Part shown: positions 14,073-22,150 of the stretch, piece by piece | Layout of the letters: the number at the start of each line of letters is the position of its first letter | Position numbering within the stretch: the stretch's first letter is position 1 | IMG/VR virus record: IMGVR_UViG_3300017917_004576 | Span: 1 to 64,000 of that record | DNA: 64,000 nt | Reading direction: 5' to 3' (one strand) | Origin: a virus | Notes under the pieces: model-generated | Told to the model about the DNA's origin: nothing | The model's database searches: none | The model's input: only the letters and a program-made list of their open reading frames with translations | Program-made: the position numbers and the translations under genes

Positions 14073-15083
14073 ATGTCAGCCAAAACTGAAAAATTTCAAC
14101 CAACTCCAGAACTTAGTGATCTACTAAAGCGTTCTGGTTCAGCTCAACGAGAGGTTGCTTTAGCAGCTAATGCCGAATTTGCAAAAGCCCTAGAACTACC
14201 TCTTCGTCAGGGTATTCTTAATGGCGATGTTCTTGATGGTATCTTTGAACCAATTCGTCTTGATCAAAGTGCCACACCAGAGTTTCCTCTTGATTTCTTA
14301 GCTCCTGGTACCGAGAAGGACTTTGTGGCCTACACAATTCCTAATCATGGCTATATTCCAGAGCGTCATGTTGAGGGTGATTATGTTATGGTTCCAACAT
14401 ACGACGTTGGCGCCAGCATTGATTATCTCTTAAAGTATGCTCGTGATGGTCGTTGGGATGTTGTTGGTCGTGCTATGGAAGTGTTAGAAGCTTCATTTGT
14501 CAAGAAGATGAATGATGATGGCTGGCACACACTATTGGCCGCTGGTGTTGATCGCAACATTGTTGTTTATGATAGTGATGCCAATGCTAGTCAGTTTACC
14601 AAGCGTCTTGTTAGTTTGATGAAGACTGTTATGAGACGTAATGGCGGTGGTAATTCAACTTCTAATAATAGAGGTATGTTAACTGATCTTTATGTTTCTC
14701 CAGAAGCTATGGAAGATATCCGTAACTGGGGCATCGATCAAGTTGATGAAATTACTCGTCGTGAAATCTATACCGCTGCTGACGGTACTCTTAATCGAGT
14801 ATTTAGTGTTAATCTTCATGATCTAGACGAATTGGGTGTTGGTCAACAATATCAACTATTCTATACATCAACTCTTGGTGCTAGTATGCCAGGAAGCGAT
14901 ACAGAAATTGTTGTTGGTCTTGATCTTCGCAAGAACGACAGTTTCGTTATGCCAATTCGTCAAGAAGTTCAAATCTTCGAAGATGAAACACTACATCGTC
15001 AGAAACGAGCAGGTTTCTACGGCTGGGCCGAACTTGGCTTTGCTGTTCTAGATAATCGTAGAGTATTAATTGGCTCACTATAA
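14073..15083 (+). CDS. Major capsid protein (HK97 fold)
   Basis: A 336-residue protein. Location after scaffold and decoration genes, the strong ACGGAGA ribosome site, the C-richer codon use and the terminator right after it all fit the most abundant virion protein. Sequence features: N-terminal helical region likely removed or rearranged on maturation, 'FLAPGTEKDFVAYTIPNHG', 'VGRAMEVLEASFVKKMNDDGW' as a probable spine helix and 'LYVSPEAMEDIRNW' in the P/A-domain region, ending 'AELGFAVLDNRRVLIGSL', a classic capsid C-terminus. No separate delta domain is obvious. Confidence 0.88.
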   Translation: MSAKTEKFQPTPELSDLLKRSGSAQREVALAANAEFAKALELPLRQGILNGDVLDGIFEPIRLDQSATPEFPLDFLAPGTEKDFVAYTIPNHGYIPERHVEGDYVMVPTYDVGASIDYLLKYARDGRWDVVGRAMEVLEASFVKKMNDDGWHTLLAAGVDRNIVVYDSDANASQFTKRLVSLMKTVMRRNGGGNSTSNNRGMLTDLYVSPEAMEDIRNWGIDQVDEITRREIYTAADGTLNRVFSVNLHDLDELGVGQQYQLFYTSTLGASMPGSDTEIVVGLDLRKNDSFVMPIRQEVQIFEDETLHRQKRAGFYGWAELGFAVLDNRRVLIGSL

Positions 15084-15109
15084 TATCTAACTTTTCACGT
15101 TAACAATTT

Positions 15110-15137
15110 AAGGGTTGGCTCTGCCAGCCCTTATTTT
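15110..15137 (+). terminator. Rho-independent terminator after capsid gene
   Basis: A ten-pair stem, AAGGGTTGGC (15110-15119) with GCCAGCCCTT (15123-15132), one G-U pair, loop TCT, then ATTTTG. It ends the protease-decoration-capsid transcript. A TGTATATATA stretch follows at 15137-15147 and resembles the late motif imperfectly. Confidence 0.85.
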
Positions 15138-15161
15138 GTATATATACTAGGACTCTATGCT

Positions 15162-15189
15162 TTGACAAACAAAGGATTTGCTTTATTAT
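15162..15189 (+). promoter_or_regulatory. Host-type promoter of the homing endonuclease gene
   Basis: TTGACA (15162-15167), 16 bp, TATTAT (15184-15189), the same layout as the promoter at 3744. It lies after the capsid terminator, so the endonuclease is transcribed on its own, probably by unmodified host polymerase. Confidence 0.75.
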
Positions 15190-15210
15190 AAGTAAACACA
15201 AGGAGAAACT

Positions 15211-16911
15211 ATGTTAGAAAATACAAAAACACTACAAAAATACGGATACTCAATAGAGTCCCTTAGCTCCGGATCAAGCAAAAAGATAGTAGTAATTTGT
15301 GATTATTGTAATAATACATTTGACAAATCCTACAAAGCTCGTAATCTTCAAAATAAAGAACTAGACAAAGATTGTTGTGTAAAATGTAAATTTAAGAAAA
15401 GAGAAGAGCTTAGTTTATTAAAGTATGGAGTTAAAAACTCGGCTCAAAGACAAGATGTAAAAGAAAAACTATCAGATTATAATATAGAAGAGCATAAAGA
15501 AAGTATTATGGATTTATTAGCTCAAAATTATAGCATAGTTTATATTAGTAAAAAACTAAATATTCCAAAAACCTCATTAACAAGATACCTAAATCTTCAA
15601 AATATCGATACTTATGGAGATTTACAAAAAAAGAAAGAAAAAACTTTTAAGGAAAAATATGGAGAAAATTATAAAGAACAATTTTTAGAGAAAAGAAAAA
15701 ATACTAACCTAATTAAATATGGACATGATAATCCATTTGCTAATGATGATATTAAAAGTAAAATTGTAGAAACTATGAGAACCAAATATGGTAAAGATCA
15801 TCATATGCAAAGCAATGAAATGAAACAAAGAGTTAAAATTACTAACTTAAATAAATATGGATGTGAAAATGTTTCTCAGTCTCCAGAGATTCAGGATAAG
15901 ATTAAAAATACTAATTTAGATAAATATGGATACTCTCATGCTACCAAACATCCTGATGTTAAAACCAAAATAGTAAACACTATGATAATTAATGGTAATG
16001 CCAGATTATTTGATGGTAAAGGAGCTTCTTTTTGGGCAGAAAAAACGGGCTATTGTTTGAGTAGATTTAATCAATTAATTAATCAGTACGGCTTCGACGT
16101 TGCTAAAAATATGTATAGAACAGACAGTTACTCAAGTTTAGAACTAAGATTTAAAAGCTTTTTAGATGAGAGTGAATTAAATTATAAGACTCATACTAGA
16201 TTAAATATTAGTGATAAAACTTATATTCCTGATTTTATAATAGATAATTTAATCATAGAAGTAGATGGACTATACTGGCATAGCGATAACTGTAGAGATG
16301 ACGATTATCACATAAATAAAAAAATATCCTATGAAAATGCTAATTATGATAGTTTGTTTTTTAGAGAAGATGAAATTAGAGATAAATTTGAGATTGTTAA
16401 AAGTATGGTATTGAATAGACTGGGAAGATCAAATAAGATATTTGCAAGAAAGTGTGATTTAGATAAAATCAATGATAAAGAAGCTGACGTTTATTTTGAA
16501 ACCAATCATTTAATGGGAAAGGGTCGTGGAACAACATATGTTTTAAGTTTTAAAGACGACATAGTAGCAGCTTTAAGACTCAAAAGAAATAAAAATAATG
16601 ATTATGAAATTAGTCGATTTTGTAACAGTAAATTTTATAGTATAACTGGTGCTTTTAGTAAACTATTAAACTTCGCCATTAAAGATAAACAACCCGATAC
16701 TATTATGACTTTTATAGACAAGAGATATGGTAGAGGTCATTATTTAAAAAATTTAGGTTTTGATTATATTCATATTTATCCTAGTTTCAGATGGACAGAT
16801 GGATTCCAAACTTTTCACAGACTAAAATTTTCCGGTAATAGTGGATACAACAACGATCTTTTTAAGATTTATGATTGTGGCCAAGCAAAATACCTATTAA
16901 AGCTAAAATAG
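15211..16911 (+). CDS. Free-standing homing endonuclease (Vsr-like EDxHD type, KYG repeats)
   Basis: A 566-residue protein. Residues 30-62 hold a four-cysteine zinc ribbon. Residues 65-265 contain several repeats ending in KYG (TNLIKYGHDNPF, TNLNKYGCENVSQSPEI, TNLDKYGYSHATKHPDV), with an HTH-like NIPKTSLTRYLNLQNI segment, likely modular DNA recognition. Then comes a Vsr-like nuclease: IPDF (D341), IEVDG (E350, D352), WHSD. A C-terminal domain FETNHLMGKGRG...DKRYGRGHYLKNLGF follows, seen in related phage endonucleases. It has its own promoter and sits between the capsid terminator and a late promoter, i.e. it looks inserted. Such genes spread by cutting alleles that lack them. Confidence 0.85.
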   Translation: MLENTKTLQKYGYSIESLSSGSSKKIVVICDYCNNTFDKSYKARNLQNKELDKDCCVKCKFKKREELSLLKYGVKNSAQRQDVKEKLSDYNIEEHKESIMDLLAQNYSIVYISKKLNIPKTSLTRYLNLQNIDTYGDLQKKKEKTFKEKYGENYKEQFLEKRKNTNLIKYGHDNPFANDDIKSKIVETMRTKYGKDHHMQSNEMKQRVKITNLNKYGCENVSQSPEIQDKIKNTNLDKYGYSHATKHPDVKTKIVNTMIINGNARLFDGKGASFWAEKTGYCLSRFNQLINQYGFDVAKNMYRTDSYSSLELRFKSFLDESELNYKTHTRLNISDKTYIPDFIIDNLIIEVDGLYWHSDNCRDDDYHINKKISYENANYDSLFFREDEIRDKFEIVKSMVLNRLGRSNKIFARKCDLDKINDKEADVYFETNHLMGKGRGTTYVLSFKDDIVAALRLKRNKNNDYEISRFCNSKFYSITGAFSKLLNFAIKDKQPDTIMTFIDKRYGRGHYLKNLGFDYIHIYPSFRWTDGFQTFHRLKFSGNSGYNNDLFKIYDCGQAKYLLKLK

Positions 16912-16918
16912 CTTTATG

Positions 16919-16928
16919 GTGTATAATA
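16919..16928 (+). promoter_or_regulatory. Putative late promoter (GTGTATAATA)
   Basis: GTGTATAATA 54 bp before the ATG of the next gene and the best match to the shared motif. It restarts late transcription downstream of the mobile endonuclease, for the baseplate/fibre genes from 16973. Confidence 0.6.
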
Positions 16929-16957
16929 ATTTTATCATTATTCTAGTATAATTACCA

Positions 16958-16972
16958 TAAGGAAAATCCTTA
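16958..16972 (+). promoter_or_regulatory. Hairpin that hides the ribosome site of the 16973 gene
   Basis: TAAGGA-AAA-TCCTTA, a perfect six-pair stem with a three-base loop, ends at the base before the ATG. The whole AAGGA ribosome site is inside the stem, so initiation may be limited or controlled. Confidence 0.5.
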
Positions 16973-17377
16973 ATGGCCGCATCAAAATACGATTTTAGTA
17001 TAGAACAAGGAAGTTCTTTTAAGCTAAGTTTGGTTTATAAAGACGATAGTGGTAATCCTATTGATCTTACAAATTGGTGTGCTAGATTAACATGGAAAAC
17101 TAATACTAATGTTACTCAAACTTTTAGCACAGAGAATATAGATTATAGTGTATATAAATTTAGTATAGAGCCGTTAATTGGTAAAATAACCCTTATGATA
17201 CCGGCTGGTACAACCAATAGTTTTCTATTTAATGCTGCAAAATATGACTTGGAATTACAAAGTGATGATGACTTATATGTTGGTGGTGGTAAATATATTA
17301 TACGATTAATATATGGCACAATTAATATTGTTAAACGCTTTAGTCAATCATCTTCGTTGTTGGAGTGCGAACCTTGA
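16973..17377 (+). CDS. Small virion protein with N-terminal baseplate-type beta domain
   Basis: 134 residues: YDFSIEQGSSFKLSLVYKD, GNPIDLTNW, then alternating strands. The same domain opens the protein at 27904 (YNFPIEKGSDFQINFIYND...NPIDLS), so the two are paralogous. The layout resembles the N-terminal beta-sandwich of baseplate upper proteins (BppU type) and similar virion domains, but this is a fold-level guess. It ends in ...ECEP and the next gene starts inside its last codons. Likely a baseplate or neck appendage attached to the fibres encoded next. Confidence 0.65.
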   Translation: MAASKYDFSIEQGSSFKLSLVYKDDSGNPIDLTNWCARLTWKTNTNVTQTFSTENIDYSVYKFSIEPLIGKITLMIPAGTTNSFLFNAAKYDLELQSDDDLYVGGGKYIIRLIYGTINIVKRFSQSSSLLECEP

Positions 17378-17601
17378 GCAATTTTACTATAGAAATTTTT
17401 GATACTAAAAATATTGTGGAAATTGAAACCACTGTTGGAAACATATTAAATAATTTAGAAATTGAAACTAGCAGTGATAGAAGCGTTGAAATAGTATCTG
17501 GATCAACAGTTGGTTTTATATCAGTATCCGATATACTTGGATTAGATGAATATTTATCTAATTTTATAGATGAATATGAAATAGACTGCGGCTCTCCCTA
17601 A
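17374..17601 (+). CDS. Small hypothetical virion protein (75 aa)
   Basis: An acidic beta-rich protein: SNFTIEIFDTKNIVEIE, TVGNILNNLEIE, then SGSTVGFISVSDILGLDEYLS. I chose the TTG at 17374, eight bases after GGAG, rather than the GTG at 17365, which lies directly on that ribosome site. The start overlaps the stop of the upstream gene. The C-terminus EIDCGSP is echoed by the next protein (IIDGGSP) and, less exactly, by 27904 (FECGIP). Probably part of the same baseplate unit; function unknown. Confidence 0.55.
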   Translation: MSNFTIEIFDTKNIVEIETTVGNILNNLEIETSSDRSVEIVSGSTVGFISVSDILGLDEYLSNFIDEYEIDCGSP

Positions 17602-17626
17602 TTATTAACAATAAGAGGTTATTATC

Positions 17627-19228
17627 ATGTCAGTACAAACGCTAATTCAAGTTCGTAGAGGCACAACAAGCGAATGGATTAATGCTAATCCAACACTAAG
17701 TGCTGGTGAATGGGGTTTAGATACATCTCTTAGAAAGTATAAAATAGGAGATGGATTAACAGCATGGAATAGCTTACCTTATGCTAGCATATTACCTAAT
17801 AGTAGCGATCTAGTAGGAACTAGCGGTATCGGTGTAAATTTTTCTGCTACAACAGGAACGCCCGTAACAGTTAGTGTTACTGGAATATTAGCTAGTCAGG
17901 TTCTTGATTTTTCTCAAGCTGTTGATAATGTTATTAATATAGAGAGTATTCAGGATATTATTGCTAGTGGCGATCATTTAACTACAGGATTTTTAAGAAA
18001 TGGTACCGGAGTAGTTATAAATTATGACGATAGTAGTAATTTTGTCAGCATTAATGTTAGTGGATACTCATTACTTAATCATACCCACTCTAGCTCTGAT
18101 ATAACGGATTTTAATGAAGCCACCCAAGACGCTATTGGAACTAATGCTGGATCAAGCGGATTTTTAAGAAATGGTAGCGGATTAGCATGGACTTATGATG
18201 ATGGCGGCGATACATTAACAATTGGCGTTACTGGTATTCCATCATCTTTAATTACAGACTTTGCTAATGCGGTAAGCGATCAAGTAGACACCACACTGTC
18301 TGCTGGAACAGGAATTGTTTTAAGTTATGATAATGGTACTAACACTTTGACAATAGATACTAGTGGATATTCATTACTAAATCATACTCATGTGTGGAGC
18401 AATATAACTGATGCTAGTAGTATTGTTACTACTGGTGAATTAGCATATCTTTCTGGTGTTGTTGCTGGTACCGCTAGCTCTGATCGTGCTGTTGTATTAG
18501 ATGGTAATAAAAATATTAATGGAATTGGTGGGATAACTACAACTGGTAATGTTACAATTGGTGGAAATCTTAATGTTCAAGGTATAACAACCACAGTAAA
18601 TAGTACCACTGTTGATATCGGTGATAATATTATACGAGTTAATACTAGTGGATTAACTACTGGTGGATTTGAAGTTTATACTGGAGTTGATTATAAACAA
18701 TTAGTTTGGAATGTATCTAATAATAGATGGGAATTTACTGGCGGCAATGTTTATACGTCTGGTGATTTTATTAGTAATAGTTTACAAGTAGCGTCTACGG
18801 GCTTGGTTACTAATCTAAATGCTGATTTATTAGATGGACAGCATGGTAGTTATTATCGAAATTTTGCTAGCTTAACAGGATTACCTGACCCAATTATTAC
18901 TGGAACATTAACTGGAGATGTTACCGGAAGTAGTAGTGTAACATTAACAGATCTTGGTAATGGAACACTAAGTATTAGCACAACATTATCTGACAATACT
19001 GTTACTAGTGCTAAAATTGTTAATGGCACTATAGTAAATGAAGATATTAATGCTAGTGCAGCTATTGCTGTGACTAAATTAGCTAGTAGTGGAATAACTT
19101 TAGGTAGCACAAATATTAATCTTGGTCAAACTAGCACAGTTATTGATGGATTAACAAGAATTAGTGGTGTTAGTGCTCTTAATCCAACTTATATATACTA
19201 TGCCATAATTGATGGTGGCTCTCCATAA
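17627..19228 (+). CDS. Tail fibre protein with Mtd-like N-terminal domain
   Basis: A 533-residue fibre. Residues 5-55 (IQVRRGTTSEWINANPTLSA, then GLDTSLRKYKIGDG) match the N-terminal domain seen in the major tropism determinant and many phage fibres, which anchors a trimer to the baseplate. Repeats follow, including 'GYSLLNHTHSSSDITDF' and 'GYSLLNHTHVWSNITD', then 'NLNADLLDGQHGSYYR', a widespread fibre motif. High Gly/Ser/Thr/Asn content fits a beta-helical shaft. It should bind or reach the host surface. AAGAGG precedes the ATG. Confidence 0.8.
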   Translation: MSVQTLIQVRRGTTSEWINANPTLSAGEWGLDTSLRKYKIGDGLTAWNSLPYASILPNSSDLVGTSGIGVNFSATTGTPVTVSVTGILASQVLDFSQAVDNVINIESIQDIIASGDHLTTGFLRNGTGVVINYDDSSNFVSINVSGYSLLNHTHSSSDITDFNEATQDAIGTNAGSSGFLRNGSGLAWTYDDGGDTLTIGVTGIPSSLITDFANAVSDQVDTTLSAGTGIVLSYDNGTNTLTIDTSGYSLLNHTHVWSNITDASSIVTTGELAYLSGVVAGTASSDRAVVLDGNKNINGIGGITTTGNVTIGGNLNVQGITTTVNSTTVDIGDNIIRVNTSGLTTGGFEVYTGVDYKQLVWNVSNNRWEFTGGNVYTSGDFISNSLQVASTGLVTNLNADLLDGQHGSYYRNFASLTGLPDPIITGTLTGDVTGSSSVTLTDLGNGTLSISTTLSDNTVTSAKIVNGTIVNEDINASAAIAVTKLASSGITLGSTNINLGQTSTVIDGLTRISGVSALNPTYIYYAIIDGGSP

Positions 19229-19259
19229 TTTATAATACTGGTAGGTTTGAGGATATTTT

Positions 19260-22139
19260 ATGCCAGTAAATGATTATATTCTACTTAGAAAAGGTTCCAG
19301 TTCGGAATGGAGTAGTGCTAATCCAGTATTAGCTAGCGGTGAACCAGGATTCGATATAACTAATAATATATTGAAAATTGGTGATGGAGTTACAACTTGG
19401 CCTAATTTAGATCCTATAGGTAGTGGTTTTATTTCTTCGCATACCGAAATTAATGTATTAAGTCAAGAACCACAAGGATTTGTTAATAGAATAGATAGCT
19501 CTATCAGTTTTAATGATAGTACTAGAACTTTTACTATTCAACCTACTGGTTCTAGTTACGATGTTTATATTGAAGGTATTAAAGTTACTAAAACTGGTAT
19601 TGAAACCGTAGTTATCGATAGTGGTACAGCATTAAATTATATTCATTTTGATACTGATACATATCAACTACAAACTAAAACTTCATTTTTTAATTTTGAT
19701 ACTGATGTTCCAATTGCTTTCATCCACTGGAATAGTGGTATTGGTCAAAGCACATTTTTTGGAGAAGAACGTCATGGTATAAGAATGGATAGTGTTACCC
19801 ACAAGTGGATCCACAATACTTTTGGTATGCAATATATTGATGGACTAAGTATCGGTAATTATGTTTTATTAGGCGATGGTAGTTCAAATAGTCATGCACA
19901 AATAAGTGTTAGTGATGGCACCCTATATCAAGAAGATATAATTATTAATATTACTGATGGAGATAATAATGTTGAATTTACTCAACAGCTATCTCCAACT
20001 GGTTATTTTCCAGTTTATTATCATAGTGGAATTACTGGTCAATGGGTAAGAGATTCTGGAACACCATATCCAGTTAAATACAATGCTACAAGAGCATTAT
20101 ACAATTCGTATTCTGGTGGAACTTGGTCAGTTATTAATGTTCCAAATAATAGATATTTTGCAATGTGGCTCGTTGCTACAAATGATATTAATGATCCTAT
20201 ATTGTCAATCATGGGACAAAGAGAAGATAGCAGTTTAGGCAGTGCGGAAAATAATAATAACTGGACTGATATTGACCTGACAAATATTCCAACAAATGAG
20301 CTACGACCATTATACAGATTAATTTTCTTAACAAATAATACTTTTACCAATACTCCCAAAAGTAGTTTGCAAAGCATATTAGATTTACGCAAGAGTATAA
20401 TTACTACAACATATGGGGTACCTCAAAATGACCACGGGGTTTTATTCGGTTTGGGGGATGATGATCATGCTCAATATGTTCATATAAATGAAGCTAGAAC
20501 GATTAGTGCTAATCATACATTTACAAATGGATTAACCATTAATAATGGACTATTATCTGCTACTAGTGGTAATTTTACATCATTAACTGTTAATAATACT
20601 GGAGTGAGTCTTAGTGGCCATACTCATAGTTCTAGTAATATAACTAATTTTAACTCTTCGGTTAGTGGCTTGGTTAACGGGATATATGCTCCGTTAACAG
20701 GAACTCTAAATCAATTTGCAAATACTACATCATCTCAATTAAGTTCGGTAATATCTGATGAGACTGGTTCTGGATTATTAGTATTTAACAATAGTCCAAC
20801 TTTTACAGGAATTCCATTAGCTCCAACAGCAACTAGTGGTACAAATACTAATCAAATAGCTAGTACCTCGTTTGTAAGAACAGAAATTAGTAATCTTGTA
20901 AATTCTGCGCCATCAACACTAGATACTTTAAATGAACTTGCGGCAGCATTAGGAAATGATGCTAATTTTAGCACAACAATCACAAATACTTTAGCTGATA
21001 AAGCAAATCTGAGTGGATCAACTTTTACTGGAAGCATTAGCGCTCCTAGCGGTAATTTTACTCAAAGTTTACAAGTTAATGGTACAGGAGTAAGTTTGAG
21101 TGGTCACTCTCATACAAATAGCGATATTACTAACTGGAATGAGGCTGTTGATGATAGAGTAAATGATTTACTAGTTGGAATTAGTGGAATTAATATTAGT
21201 TATAATGATAATAGTAATACTATTAATATAGCTTATACCGGATCGTCTGGTGGGGGTGGTGGAGGGGGCGGAGTAGTAATAAATAATTATTCTGATAATA
21301 GATTATTAACTAGTGATGGAAGTAGCACCGGAATAGATGCTGAAAGCGGATTAATATTTTTATCTAATAGTAATAAATTAGGAATTGGTACAACTGATCC
21401 TTACGGAAACTTAGGCTTGAGTAATGGTTATTTTAATAGTACTGGCGATTCTCAAAAAAGCTCTCTTACTGTTAGAAATAATACATCAAATAACAGTTCA
21501 ACAACGCTATATGCTGATGGCATTTCTGAAAAATTAGTATTACCAATTAGCGGTATTTGGAATTTTAATATTAATTTGGCTTGTTTTAGTAGCACTAATG
21601 AAGGCGCTGCTGGTTGGAATTTTAGAGGGTGTATTAAAAGAAATAGTTCCACAACATCTTTGGTTGGATCTCTTATAGAAGAAAACTTTATCGATAGTAG
21701 TCTTAATGGAGTATCTGCAACAGTAGTTGCTAATACTGGAACATATAGTTTAGATATTAATGTTAATGGCTTAAATAGTAATAATATTCTTTGGACAGCA
21801 GGAGTAGATTTGGTTCAAACTCTTTTTAGAGGATCGGCAGCAGCATCGACTCCCACCCCAACACCGTCTGTAACAGCAACACCAACCATCACAAGCACAC
21901 AAACATCAACACCCACAGTAACTCCAACCAATAGCGCAACCCAAACAATAACTCCAACGATAACTCCAACCAATAGTGCAACACCGACGACAACTCCGAC
22001 CATAACACCAACAGTTACAGCTACTACAACCAACACGCCCACAGTAACCAATACAACAACACGAACACCAACACCAACAGTTACTCCAACATCCACTCCA
22101 CCATATATGGGTGGTCAAAAGTATAACTTTATTCCATAA
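19260..22139 (+). CDS. Large tail fibre protein with Mtd-like N-terminus and Thr-Pro tail
   Basis: 959 residues. The N-terminus (LLRKGSSSEWSSANPVLASG, then FDITNNILKIGDG) is again the Mtd-like anchor. The middle has fibre repeats 'GVSLSGHTHSSSNITNF' and a module of about 110 residues (roughly 490-600) nearly identical to the start of the next protein. A Gly-rich hinge (SSGGGGGGGGVVINN) lies near residue 665. A C-terminal Thr/Pro repeat of about 85 residues is followed only by PPYMGGQKYNFIP, so the protein appears to lack a globular tip beyond the linker, or the linker itself is the tip. Confidence 0.75.
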   Translation: MPVNDYILLRKGSSSEWSSANPVLASGEPGFDITNNILKIGDGVTTWPNLDPIGSGFISSHTEINVLSQEPQGFVNRIDSSISFNDSTRTFTIQPTGSSYDVYIEGIKVTKTGIETVVIDSGTALNYIHFDTDTYQLQTKTSFFNFDTDVPIAFIHWNSGIGQSTFFGEERHGIRMDSVTHKWIHNTFGMQYIDGLSIGNYVLLGDGSSNSHAQISVSDGTLYQEDIIINITDGDNNVEFTQQLSPTGYFPVYYHSGITGQWVRDSGTPYPVKYNATRALYNSYSGGTWSVINVPNNRYFAMWLVATNDINDPILSIMGQREDSSLGSAENNNNWTDIDLTNIPTNELRPLYRLIFLTNNTFTNTPKSSLQSILDLRKSIITTTYGVPQNDHGVLFGLGDDDHAQYVHINEARTISANHTFTNGLTINNGLLSATSGNFTSLTVNNTGVSLSGHTHSSSNITNFNSSVSGLVNGIYAPLTGTLNQFANTTSSQLSSVISDETGSGLLVFNNSPTFTGIPLAPTATSGTNTNQIASTSFVRTEISNLVNSAPSTLDTLNELAAALGNDANFSTTITNTLADKANLSGSTFTGSISAPSGNFTQSLQVNGTGVSLSGHSHTNSDITNWNEAVDDRVNDLLVGISGINISYNDNSNTINIAYTGSSGGGGGGGGVVINNYSDNRLLTSDGSSTGIDAESGLIFLSNSNKLGIGTTDPYGNLGLSNGYFNSTGDSQKSSLTVRNNTSNNSSTTLYADGISEKLVLPISGIWNFNINLACFSSTNEGAAGWNFRGCIKRNSSTTSLVGSLIEENFIDSSLNGVSATVVANTGTYSLDINVNGLNSNNILWTAGVDLVQTLFRGSAAASTPTPTPSVTATPTITSTQTSTPTVTPTNSATQTITPTITPTNSATPTTTPTITPTVTATTTNTPTVTNTTTRTPTPTVTPTSTPPYMGGQKYNFIP
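20726..21060 (+). repeat. Fibre module duplicated at 22289-22630
   Basis: This stretch encodes SQLSSVISDETGSGLLVF...NQIASTSFVRTEISNLVNSA...LDTLNELAAALGNDANF, nearly the same as the segment at 22289-22630 in the adjacent fibre gene. Third-codon changes between the copies show the duplication is not very recent, while the protein is conserved. Confidence 0.8.
21848..22105 (+). repeat. Thr-Pro low-complexity repeat
   Basis: Repeated ACNCCNAC-type units encode TPTPTPS, TPTVTPTNSAT, TPTITPTNSAT and so on. A related tract lies at 29116-29337, and a very short one at 63470-63489. Such tracts make stiff extended linkers and offer DNA homology for recombination between fibre genes. Confidence 0.85.
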
Positions 22140-22150
22140 CAGAGATATTT

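Noticed and set aside
21815-22118. Val/Gly- and Cys/Trp-rich leftward frames
   Set aside because: They are the mirror of the Thr-Pro repeat of the fibre gene; composition is a by-product of the repeat.
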